NCBI GenBank assembly: GCA_947588325.1
Contig: CANPYH010000080.1
Location: 1-6,197, forward strand
DNA from: an uncultured Clostridia bacterium
GTDB lineage: Bacteria; Bacillota; Clostridia; Christensenellales; Pumilibacteraceae
Length of the DNA: 6,197 nt
Reading direction: 5' to 3'
Shown here: piece by piece, positions 1 through 5,509 of the stretch
Position numbering within the stretch: position 1 is the stretch's first letter
Layout of the letters: each line of letters begins with the position of its first letter
Position numbers and translations under genes: made by a program
The notes under the pieces: generated by a model
Databases searched by the model: none
Told to the model about the DNA's origin: nothing
The model's input: the letters and a program-made list of their open reading frames with translations, nothing else

Positions 1-1
1 C

Positions 2-496
2 GGCATAGCGCAGTCTTACGTCAGCGTGGGGACAAGCTCGCTCTCCCTGCTCTCGGCGAAAAAGGCGGACTGGTCGGTAACCCTCCGCCACCCGAGGAGC
101 GCGACAAATTATGCAACGATATACGCGCATAACACCGCCGCGTCCACCAGCGGGGACTATGAGCGGTACTACGAATTCGGCGGCAAGCGGTATTGCCACA
201 TAATAGACCCGAGCACGGGCGCGCCGACGGAAAGCGGCATAGCGACCGCGTCTGTGTTCGGACGGACGGCGGCGGAGGACGACGCGCTTTCCACCGCGCT
301 TTGCGTTATGGGACGGGATCGCGCAATAGAGTTTATTAACCAAAACCTCACCGACTGCCGCGTGTTTATCGTGTGGTATAACGCGGAGACGGAAGAGTGC
401 GAGCTTATAACCAATTCGGACGGGTACGAACTTACGGCGGAGGACATTACCACGCACTCCACTACCCAAGGCGGGAAGACAACCTATGTCGCGTAA
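2..496 (+). CDS. apbE: FAD:protein FMN transferase ApbE, C-terminal part (5' end outside window)
   Basis: ApbE transfers FMN from FAD to a threonine of target proteins, using Mg2+; its classical targets are the RnfG/RnfD and NqrB/NqrC subunits. The frame is open from base 2 and ends at TAA 494-496, so about 164 C-terminal residues are visible and the N-terminal half lies upstream. A GTG at 26 is in frame but is not a credible start because family homology continues before it. Family hallmarks seen: S-T-S-G-D-Y-E-R followed by G-K-R-Y, the signature H-I-I-D-P-S-T-G (bases 197-220), and further on the D-D-A-L-S-T-A segment that in this family supplies metal-binding Asp and Thr. The 3' end overlaps the next gene by 11 bases, implying translational coupling. 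Its likely substrates, RnfG and RnfD, are encoded on the other strand from about 4.7 kb onward. The family call is firm; the substrate link is inference from context. Confidence 0.95.
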   Translation, partial: GIAQSYVSVGTSSLSLLSAKKADWSVTLRHPRSATNYATIYAHNTAASTSGDYERYYEFGGKRYCHIIDPSTGAPTESGIATASVFGRTAAEDDALSTALCVMGRDRAIEFINQNLTDCRVFIVWYNAETEECELITNSDGYELTAEDITTHSTTQGGKTTYVA

Positions 497-959
497 GACG
501 GTGGACAACATAAGAACGGGCAAGCCCTTCCGCCCCCTCGACCTCGCGTTGTACGGGGGGATCGCGCTCGCCGTTATCGCGCTTTTTATGGCGCTGGTGT
601 TCTTCGTCCCGCACTCGGATATGAGCAGGGTGTTTATCGACTTACGCGGGGATAGGCTCGCCGTGTACGACTTCGACGCGGGTAAACTAACCGTCACGAG
701 CGGCAAAGAGGCTTACGCCGAGGTTAAGAAACAGGACGGGAAAGTGCAACTCACCGTGTGGACGGACGAGGAACACAAGGGTTATAACGTTATCGAGATC
801 GACCCCGCCGCGCGTACCGTAAAGGTCACCGACGCCAATTGCAGCAACCACAAGGACTGCGTGTTCTCCCCTGCCGTCACGTCCTCAAGCGGAATGATTG
901 TGTGCGTACCGCATGGGGTCAAGGTGTATGGAGATGGGTTAGATCCAAGTCTTGGGTGA
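486..959 (+). CDS. membrane-anchored NusG domain II-containing protein
   Basis: A 157-residue protein: short basic N-terminus, one hydrophobic helix at about residues 20-42, then a small extracytoplasmic beta-rich domain. It matches the NusG domain II family of Firmicutes, which is unrelated in role to the transcription factor NusG apart from the fold. The family's cysteine pattern is present near the C-terminus: C119, C125, and C140 in the I-V-C-V-P-H segment. The function of these proteins is not established; they are commonly found beside apbE or rnf-like genes, which suggests a role with exported flavoproteins or redox proteins. The ATG at 486 lies inside the end of apbE (11-base overlap), and the AAGGCGGGAAG stretch before it could act as a weak ribosome binding site. 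The gene ends 81 bases before the repeat element, so it does not appear truncated by it. Confidence 0.8.
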   Translation: MSRKTVDNIRTGKPFRPLDLALYGGIALAVIALFMALVFFVPHSDMSRVFIDLRGDRLAVYDFDAGKLTVTSGKEAYAEVKKQDGKVQLTVWTDEEHKGYNVIEIDPAARTVKVTDANCSNHKDCVFSPAVTSSSGMIVCVPHGVKVYGDGLDPSLG

Positions 960-1040
960 GAAAGAAGCGGGAAAAGATAACATATGGCTGTAATATATGT
1001 AATAATTCCCGATAGTAAATAATTACTGCTCTGATAATTA

Positions 1041-1100
1041 ACAAGACAATCCCCTCAGTCTGCCTGACGGCAGACAGCCCCCCCCTTACTAAGGGCGGCC
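1041..1100 (+). repeat. left inverted-repeat arm
   Basis: Contains the 18-bp terminal block (1041-1058), a hairpin with stem GTCTGCC / GGCAGAC (1058-1064 / 1069-1075) and loop TGAC, a C-run, and the inner 20-bp block (1081-1100), whose CCCTTA-C-TAAGGG is itself nearly palindromic. Confidence 0.8.
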
Positions 1101-1192
1101 ACACGGGACAGTTACACTCGAAGCAAGAAACAACATCTCTCGTAATGCTACAAGTTAGTAACTTTTCCCCCGAACAGTCGGGGACGAATGTG

Positions 1193-1248
1193 GGCCGCCC
1201 TTAGTAAGGGGGTCCACGGCGTAGCCGTGACTGAGGGGATTGTCTTGT
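1193..1248 (-). repeat. right inverted-repeat arm
   Basis: Mirror of the left arm: inner 20-bp block at 1193-1212 and terminal 18-bp block at 1231-1248. Between them is a hairpin with stem CACGGC / GCCGTG (1215-1220 / 1224-1229) and a GTA loop. This hairpin occupies the same place as the one in the left arm but has a different sequence. Confidence 0.8.
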
Positions 1249-1322
1249 ATCATACCCGAAAAGCAACATAATACTCATAAAACTGATTGTTATATCGAAA
1301 AAACTACTTATATAAATAAAAC

Positions 1323-1356
1323 AACTCCGTCGGAACTACTCTCGGCGGGGTTTTGC
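1323..1356 (+). terminator. putative rho-independent terminator, possibly bidirectional
   Basis: AACTCCGTCG (1323-1332) pairs with CGGCGGGGTT (1343-1352) as a 10-bp stem when read as plus-strand RNA, with two G-U pairs, followed by a short TTTT at 1351-1354. Read on the minus strand the same stem has two A-C mismatches, but it is followed by GTTGTTTTATTTAT, so it could also end the XRE gene that stops at 1379. The plus-strand pairing is better; the minus-strand T-tract is better. Which direction it serves is undecided. Confidence 0.6.
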
Positions 1357-1378
1357 GTCGTTATGCGATATTGCGGTA

Positions 1379-1627
1379 TTACTTGAAATCGATTTCCAGC
1401 TCGTCGCTGTTAAACATTGGGTCGGAAAAGAATTCGACGGGGGTTACGCCTAACACGCGAAGAAGAATAAGCAGGGTGCGAAGATAAATGTCTTTGTTCC
1501 TGTTTTTGCGGATACTGCGGTAGGTCTCATACGACATGGCGGCGCGATTGCACAACGTGTATACCCCGAGTTTTCTCTCTTTGCGCAGGGCTTCCAACTT
1601 TTCCGAAATCAATTCATTCAATAACAT
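1379..1627 (-). CDS. small XRE-family (Cro/C1-type) helix-turn-helix regulator
   Basis: An 82-residue protein consisting almost entirely of one XRE-type DNA-binding domain. Helix 1 is about residues 4-18 and helix 2 about 22-30. The recognition helix is about 33-43 (Y-E-T-Y-R-S-I-R-K-N-R), followed by the helix L-R-T-L-L-I-L-L-R-V-L and the typical closing G-V-T-P-V-E-F-F. No dimerisation, peptidase or sensor domain follows, so it resembles small phage-type or orphan repressors. The ATG at 1627-1625 is the only sensible start. No purine-rich ribosome binding site precedes it; instead TATAAA lies a few bases upstream, raising the possibility of a leaderless mRNA. It is transcribed away from the membrane-protein gene, with a 131-bp shared control region that contains an inverted repeat. 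Autoregulation and control of the neighbour are inferences from that layout. Confidence 0.85.
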   Translation of the reverse strand: MLLNELISEKLEALRKERKLGVYTLCNRAAMSYETYRSIRKNRNKDIYLRTLLILLRVLGVTPVEFFSDPMFNSDELEIDFK

Positions 1628-1642
1628 ACTATATTTATAGCA

Positions 1643-1682
1643 AAAATCACTACTAAAATATCTGTGTTATAGTGGTGATTTT
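1643..1682. promoter_or_regulatory. inverted repeat, putative operator for the XRE regulator
   Basis: AAAATCACTACTA (1643-1655) and TAGTGGTGATTTT (1670-1682) are 13-bp inverted arms with a single mismatch and a 14-bp spacer. The right arm ends one base before the -35 hexamer of the plus-strand promoter, and the left arm overlaps the region where the minus-strand promoter should be. A dimeric repressor bound here could block both genes. The position and symmetry are seen; the binding protein is inferred. Confidence 0.65.
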
Positions 1683-1683
1683 G

Positions 1684-1713
1684 TTGACAAATGAATATTT
1701 TCTCCGTTATAAT
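1684..1713 (+). promoter_or_regulatory. sigma-70/sigma-A type promoter for the membrane-protein gene
   Basis: Perfect consensus hexamers: TTGACA at 1684-1689 and TATAAT at 1708-1713, separated by 18 bases (optimum 17). The expected start is near 1720, giving a leader of about 40 bases before the ATG at 1759. Such a strong promoter directly abutting an inverted repeat suggests a normally repressed gene. Confidence 0.85.
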
Positions 1714-1758
1714 TAAGTTGTTGCAAGCGCAACTAATAAAACAAAGAGGAGAATTACA

Positions 1759-2445
1759 ATGGAAGAACAAAATCAATCGATGAACATGGGGCAATTTACC
1801 CCGCCGTCTGAACCCGTAACGCCGCCCGACACGCGTTATAAAGCGTATGTACCGCGGTACAAAGCAATAAATAAAATCGGTATGGCATATGCCTTGTGCG
1901 TTGTCTTGGCGGTTCTGTTTATTGTTTTTATATCGTACTTTACGGCTCCTGGTTATAAAAACAGATTCTCGTATTTTGAAGAGCTTGTCTCTGCTTTACA
2001 GCTCGGTGGAGGCTGGGGAATTAATGAAATTACCGCAGTACTACTTGCTGTTGTAGGAATGATTATGGCGCTTGTAGAGGCAAAATTTAACATGAAAAAC
2101 CTTGAGGATATCGACGGATATAGCTTACGCAAGTACAATAAATTCAAAGGCGATGCAGAAAAAACTATAGGAAAAAAGAAGAAATTTTCTTTCTGGTATG
2201 ATTCGGCTTCCGAAGAATGGCTTATTGCGGCTTTGGTGATTTTCTTTATAACCATCTTTTCTCCTTCTCGCTCCGACGTTGCAGAGGGGTTGTCTTTAAC
2301 CTGCTTTTCATCTTTAACCGGAGTGAGTGGCATGATCGTAATGCCGTGTATTCCGTTACTCGGAGCGATTGTTCTCGGCATAGTAAAAGCAACTATGAAA
2401 TTTAATATAAAGAATAGCATTTATAAAGAAGTAAAACCTGTCTGA
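1759..2445 (+). CDS. unrecognised multi-pass membrane protein
   Basis: I do not recognise a family for this 228-residue protein. It has a Pro/Thr-rich polar N-terminus (about 1-38) and then four likely membrane helices: about 41-61, 90-107, 154-168 and 186-210. A charged, lysine-rich loop (about 108-150, with K-K-K-K near 139-142) separates helices 2 and 3, and a basic tail follows helix 4. Counting the basic loops as inside, both termini would be cytoplasmic. The ATG at 1759 is well supported by AGAGGAG at 1745-1751, 7 bases upstream, and by a consensus promoter. Base composition is clearly poorer in G/C than the neighbours (2041-2100 has 22 G/C of 60), suggesting acquisition separate from the backbone. 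It pairs divergently with the XRE regulator and ends before a strong terminator. A channel, small transporter or stress/accessory membrane protein are all possible; nothing in the sequence decides. Confidence 0.75.
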   Translation: MEEQNQSMNMGQFTPPSEPVTPPDTRYKAYVPRYKAINKIGMAYALCVVLAVLFIVFISYFTAPGYKNRFSYFEELVSALQLGGGWGINEITAVLLAVVGMIMALVEAKFNMKNLEDIDGYSLRKYNKFKGDAEKTIGKKKKFSFWYDSASEEWLIAALVIFFITIFSPSRSDVAEGLSLTCFSSLTGVSGMIVMPCIPLLGAIVLGIVKATMKFNIKNSIYKEVKPV

Positions 2446-2471
2446 CCCCCCTAACCCCCTATATATAAACC

Positions 2472-2500
2472 ATACCCCGAGAGTTGCCTCGGGGTATTTT
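2472..2500 (+). terminator. rho-independent terminator between convergent genes
   Basis: A perfect 10-bp stem, ATACCCCGAG (2472-2481) with CTCGGGGTAT (2488-2497), loop AGTTGC, followed by TTT after the final T of the stem. It lies 26 bases after the stop of the membrane-protein gene. In the other direction it lies 24 bases after the rnfB stop and, although its T-tract is weaker there (TGGTTTATATATA), it may also end the rnf operon. Confidence 0.85.
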
Positions 2501-2524
2501 CGTAGTTAAACTTGTCGCGACGCG

Positions 2525-3400
2525 TTACTTATCTTCGCTATGGCGGCGACGAATGACCTTGCGGGGGCACTTGGCAACGCAGGTCAGGCAGCCCGTACAC
2601 TTGGAATAGTCGATTCTCGGCAGGTTATTCTCCATGACTATTGCGCCGCTCGGGCAGTTTTTGGCGCACAGCCCGCAGGCTATACAGCCCGACTTGCACA
2701 CGCCCGTAACCTCTTTGCCCTTGCAATGCGAGGAGCAGGCGACATATATGGGCGCGGACGCGGGAATACGCTCGATAAGGTGTTTGGGGCAGGCGTTTAT
2801 GCACATGCCGCAGGAAATGCAGGCGCTCGGGTCTATGTGCGAGACGTGGTCGTGAATGGATATTGCGCGCTCGGGGCAAACGCTCATGCAGCTGCCGTTA
2901 CCCAAACAGCCGTCGTTACACATCTTTGCGCCGCCGAACAGACGCGCCTCGTATACGCAGGTATCTATCCCGCTGTATTTATACAGGTTATTGGCGTTGG
3001 AGCCGCCGCTGCACATTACGCAAGCGACCGTGCGCTCCTCGTCCTTGATCTCCATGCCGAGAATTTTGGCTATCTCCTTCTTATTTTCCGCGCTTGTAAC
3101 GTGGCAGGCGGAGAGATCGGTCTCCCCATTGCACAGTTTGGCGGCGAAGCCCGCACAGCCCGAACAGCCGCACCCGCCGCAGTTAGCGCCCGCAAGGTTC
3201 TCGATAACCTTTTCGAGTTTCTCGTCCGAATCGATCTTGCACACCTTGCTGACTACGAGAATGAGGATAGTCAACACGAGCGCAATGCCGCAGAATATCG
3301 CCGCGGAAATGCCTATCTTGGCGAAAAGGTCGCCCGCGACGTTCTCCGCAGCGGCCTCCGCCTCCGCAAGTATTATCGATATGGTATTGCCGAAAGTCAT
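2525..3400 (-). CDS. rnfB: Rnf complex subunit RnfB (iron-sulfur ferredoxin-type subunit)
   Basis: RnfB accepts electrons from ferredoxin and passes them into the membrane part of Rnf. The 291-residue protein has an N-terminal membrane anchor (about 29-52), then the RnfB-specific 4Fe-4S motif C74-x2-C77-x4-C82 with a fourth Cys at 99. Next come a C161-x3-C165-x5-C171-x3-C175 cluster and three ferredoxin-like sets: C194/197/200/204, C239/242/245/249 and C268/271/274/278. Extra cysteines at 127, 130, 148, 222, 226 and 235 fit the long RnfB form of Clostridia. The tail is basic (R-R-R-H-S-E-D-K). GAAGGAG lies 7 bases upstream of the ATG at 3400. It is the last gene of the operon, 42 bases after rnfA. 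All cluster ligands appear intact. Open frames on the opposite strand here are composition-driven shadows. Confidence 0.97.
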   Translation of the reverse strand: MTFGNTISIILAEAEAAAENVAGDLFAKIGISAAIFCGIALVLTILILVVSKVCKIDSDEKLEKVIENLAGANCGGCGCSGCAGFAAKLCNGETDLSACHVTSAENKKEIAKILGMEIKDEERTVACVMCSGGSNANNLYKYSGIDTCVYEARLFGGAKMCNDGCLGNGSCMSVCPERAISIHDHVSHIDPSACISCGMCINACPKHLIERIPASAPIYVACSSHCKGKEVTGVCKSGCIACGLCAKNCPSGAIVMENNLPRIDYSKCTGCLTCVAKCPRKVIRRRHSEDK

Positions 3401-3442
3401 ATTATTTCTCCTTCAAGAGGGCTACCGCCCGATCGCGGCGCG

Positions 3443-4063
3443 TCAGCCGCCGAAAGAAATGAACGTGAATACATAGAACGCCATGGCTATGAACGCCGCC
3501 GTCACCATGGTGATCGGGAAGCCCTGAATGGCCTTGGGCAGGCTCAGATGATTAATCTTCTCGCGCATGCCGCTCATTACCACCATAGCCATGAGGAAGC
3601 CCAGCCCGCCGAACAGCGCGTAGAGCACCGACCAACCGAAGTTGAGGGAAACGCCGCCGATTACCGCCATCTCCCAAACGCCCGTCGCGAGCGCGTTGGA
3701 GGTTATCTCGCACACCGCCAGCACGGCGCAGTTGGTCGTGATCAGCGGGAGATAAATACCCATCGCGTTATAGAGGGGCGGCGAGAACTTCTTGATAAAC
3801 TTCTCGAGCATCTGCACCAGCGCGGCAATGACGAATATGAACACGAGTATTTCGAGGAACGCCACGTCCGCCATGCGGAGCAGAATATATATCGGGTAGG
3901 TTATCATGGTCGCGATCACCATTACCACCGTGACCGCCGCGCCCATGCCCACCGCGCTCTTCGTCTGTTTGGATACGCCGAGGAAGGGACATATTCCGTA
4001 TGTTTGCGAGAATACGAAGTTACCCGAGAAAGCCGCGGTTATCATTATCGCTAAAAACTGCAT
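3443..4063 (-). CDS. rnfA: Rnf complex integral membrane subunit RnfA
   Basis: RnfA is one of two homologous, oppositely inserted membrane subunits that between them hold an iron-sulfur centre in the middle of the membrane. The protein has 206 residues, the family's usual length, and about six hydrophobic helices (roughly 1-23, 40-62, 67-89, 101-120, 143-165, 181-203). The two signature half-sites are present: C25 in Q-T-Y-G-I-C-P-F-L-G and C112 in L-P-L-I-T-T-N-C-A-V-L. AAGGAGG lies 9 bases before the ATG at 4063, inside the end of rnfE, and only one base separates the two genes, so they are translationally coupled. Confidence 0.96.
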   Translation of the reverse strand: MQFLAIMITAAFSGNFVFSQTYGICPFLGVSKQTKSAVGMGAAVTVVMVIATMITYPIYILLRMADVAFLEILVFIFVIAALVQMLEKFIKKFSPPLYNAMGIYLPLITTNCAVLAVCEITSNALATGVWEMAVIGGVSLNFGWSVLYALFGGLGFLMAMVVMSGMREKINHLSLPKAIQGFPITMVTAAFIAMAFYVFTFISFGG

Positions 4064-4064
4064 A

Positions 4065-4745
4065 TTACGCCGCCTCCTTGTCAGTCTCTGCCCGATCGCC
4101 CAACGTCACGCCGTCGAGCATTCTGGTCTTTTTGATACGGCTATGCCGTTGCGCCGTCTCTATTATCGCGACAAAGGCGGCAATGCAAAGCCCGTATACT
4201 ATGAACGCCCCCATAGGCGTGGAGAAGAAGGGAATCTTGAACCCGCCGAGGATCTCTATTCCGAAGAAGGATCCCGCACCGAGGAACTCCCTTATTATAC
4301 CCATTATCACGAGCGCGACGGTGAAGCCCGCGCCGTTGGCTATGCCGTCGAGCGCCGACTCGAACACGCCGTGCTTGCTCGCGAACGCCTCCGCCCTGCC
4401 GAGTATCAGGCAGTTAACGACAATCAGCGGCAGGAATGTACCCATCATGTCATAGAGCGGCGGTATCACCTTGTCGAGGAAGAGTTTAAGCACCGTGACC
4501 AGCGTCGCGATCACCACGATATACGCGGGTATTCGCACGGCGTTGGGTATGACCTTGCGCAGCGCAGATATCACGATATTGCTGAGCGTGAGTATTACGA
4601 GGACGGATACGCCCATACCGAAAGCGGATATGGCCGAACTCGTCATTGCCAGCGTCGGACAGGTGCCGAGCACGAGCATAAACGTCGGGTTATTGAAGAT
4701 TATGCCGTCCGCAAATATTTTGCCGTACTTATTTTTCTCTGCCAT
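4065..4745 (-). CDS. rnfE: Rnf complex integral membrane subunit RnfE
   Basis: RnfE is the partner and paralogue of RnfA. It has 226 residues and about six hydrophobic helices. The conserved pair is C29 (L-V-L-G-T-C-P-T-L-A) and C112 (F-L-P-L-I-V-V-N-C-L-I-L), which with RnfA's two cysteines would ligate the shared iron-sulfur centre. The N-terminal motif G-I-I-F-N-N-P-T-F is typical of RnfE/NqrD. The hydrophilic C-terminal tail (about 198-226) distinguishes it from RnfA. The start codon overlaps the rnfG stop by one base (TAATG), with AAGGAGG 9 bases upstream. Confidence 0.96.
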   Translation of the reverse strand: MAEKNKYGKIFADGIIFNNPTFMLVLGTCPTLAMTSSAISAFGMGVSVLVILTLSNIVISALRKVIPNAVRIPAYIVVIATLVTVLKLFLDKVIPPLYDMMGTFLPLIVVNCLILGRAEAFASKHGVFESALDGIANGAGFTVALVIMGIIREFLGAGSFFGIEILGGFKIPFFSTPMGAFIVYGLCIAAFVAIIETAQRHSRIKKTRMLDGVTLGDRAETDKEAA

Positions 4746-5509
4746 TACGCCTTACCTCCTTCCGCCGTATATACCAGCCTGCCGCTCGGCAACTGCTCGC
4801 GCACATAGTAGAGCGCGCCGTTGACCGCAACGTCCATAGCCGTCGACGTGTAAGTCGCTCCCGACGAGACGACATCTATATTCCCGTCGCTCTCGACGGA
4901 CATTTTATCCGTAACGAACCAGCCGCCGCCCTTCACCGTCGCCGTCGCCCCTTCGTTGCAATACCCCGCAAAGAAGTCGTCGCCGAACTGCCCGATAAGG
5001 GTCTGGCTGGAATCGGTCTCGTTACCGACGTTTATTACCTTGTCTATCCTCTCCGGAGCCGACGCGCCGAGGGTGAATTGCACCCACACCGTGACCGAGC
5101 CGCCCGAGAAGCCGCAGCCCTTGCCCTTGGACTTAACCAAGCAAGTGCCCCGCTCGTCCACTATTACCTGCTGAATTACGGCGGTATATGCGCTCATGCG
5201 CTCCTTTTCGTCCTTGTTAAGTTCGGTCTCGTCCTCTGGATAAAACCCGTTTTTGTCGTGGAAGAGGGAGATATTACGCCCGCTCCCCGCCTCGAGTTTC
5301 TCCCCCGCTTTTGTGTATACGCCGACGTCCGAATAGGCGGGGACTTCCCCCGCATATATCTTGGTCAGACTGCGGTTAAGCCGCTCTTCGTCCGAGACGT
5401 TGAAGAGCACGGCGCACGCCGCTATAATCGTACCGCACACCAGCGTTATTATGAGCAGGACGAGTATGCACTTAAAGGAGTTGGACTTGAAAAATTCCTT
5501 CGCTTTCAT
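4745..5509 (-). CDS. rnfG: Rnf complex FMN-binding subunit RnfG
   Basis: RnfG is a membrane-anchored, outward-facing subunit that carries covalent FMN. It has 254 residues: one N-terminal helix (about 13-36), then a polar domain ending in the FMN-binding motif S216-G-A-T219-Y-T-S, with T219 (bases 4853-4855) as the expected acceptor for ApbE. It is longer than many RnfG proteins (often nearer 200). It carries a variable, charged stretch at about 65-105. The family's usual E-T-P-G-L-G segment is replaced by N-E-T-D-S-S-Q (about 163-169). The aspartate before the motif (D212) is one residue farther from S-G-A-T than in the usual D-x-x-S/T-G-A-T. AAGGAGG lies 7 bases before the ATG. The start overlaps the rnfD stop as ATGA. 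Identity is firm from motif and operon position. Confidence 0.94.
   Translation of the reverse strand: MKAKEFFKSNSFKCILVLLIITLVCGTIIAACAVLFNVSDEERLNRSLTKIYAGEVPAYSDVGVYTKAGEKLEAGSGRNISLFHDKNGFYPEDETELNKDEKERMSAYTAVIQQVIVDERGTCLVKSKGKGCGFSGGSVTVWVQFTLGASAPERIDKVINVGNETDSSQTLIGQFGDDFFAGYCNEGATATVKGGGWFVTDKMSVESDGNIDVVSSGATYTSTAMDVAVNGALYYVREQLPSGRLVYTAEGGKA

Larger units (their letters stand above)
1041..1248. mobile_element. MITE-like inverted-repeat element, no transposase
   Basis: About 208 bp bounded by perfect 18-bp terminal inverted repeats: ACAAGACAATCCCCTCAG at 1041-1058 and its reverse complement at 1231-1248. A second perfect 20-bp match, CCCCCTTACTAAGGGCGGCC at 1081-1100 and its complement at 1193-1212, lies inside. 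Between these two blocks each arm holds a small hairpin of unrelated sequence. The core (1101-1192) contains a further 6-bp hairpin (CCCCGA 1168-1173 / TCGGGG 1178-1183) and no coding potential. The lack of any transposase fits a non-autonomous miniature element. I see no unambiguous target-site duplication: the left end is preceded by TTA and the right end followed by AT. From memory, related sequences of the form CCCTCAG-hairpin-CCCCCTT…AAGGG are scattered through gut Clostridia genomes, but this was not searched. Confidence 0.75.
960..1378. other. gene-free stretch with repeat element and terminator
   Basis: No credible gene lies here. From 960 to 1040 the sequence is AT-rich, with a weak nested hairpin (CGGGAA 968-973 with TTCCCG 1006-1011, and ACATAT 980-985 with ATATGT 995-1000). 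It lacks a following T-tract, so I do not call it a terminator. The inverted-repeat element (1041-1248), an AT-rich spacer (1249-1322) and a terminator-like hairpin (1323-1352) follow. The short open frame over 919-1104 on the minus strand merely reads through the repeat arm. Confidence 0.6.

Noticed and set aside
968..1011. nested hairpin after the NusG-domain-II gene as a terminator
   Set aside because: The stems are only 6 bp, partly A-T, interrupted by unpaired bases and not followed by a T-tract.
919..1104. 61-codon open frame on the minus strand through the left repeat arm
   Set aside because: It overlaps the end of the NusG-domain-II gene and the non-coding inverted repeat, and its product has no recognisable feature.
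1041..1248. possible CRISPR array
   Set aside because: The repeats are inverted, only two, and contain internal hairpins. There are no direct repeats with regular spacers.
1287..1316. promoter-like TTGTTA, 18 bases, TATAAA on the plus strand
   Set aside because: Transcription would start at the terminator hairpin 1323-1352 with no plus-strand gene before 1759, and the region is simply AT-rich.
1953..2420. 155-codon open frame on the minus strand within the membrane-protein gene
   Set aside because: The plus-strand gene has a perfect promoter, a strong ribosome site and coherent membrane helices. The reverse frame has none of these.
1379..2445. toxin-antitoxin pair (XRE antitoxin with membrane toxin)
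   Set aside because: The genes are divergent, not co-transcribed, and the 228-residue four-helix protein is unlike small membrane toxins. Nothing positive supports toxicity.
2540..4054. 504-codon open frame on the plus strand opposite rnfB and rnfA
   Set aside because: It is antisense to two unmistakable rnf genes. Its translation is alanine/arginine/histidine-rich without domain features, and it reflects the codon bias of the minus-strand genes.
3906..4808. 300-codon open frame on the plus strand opposite rnfA, rnfE and the end of rnfG
   Set aside because: It is a shadow of the rnf genes. The product is rich in Arg/Tyr/His/Glu repeats typical of reverse-frame translation, with no own ribosome site or promoter.
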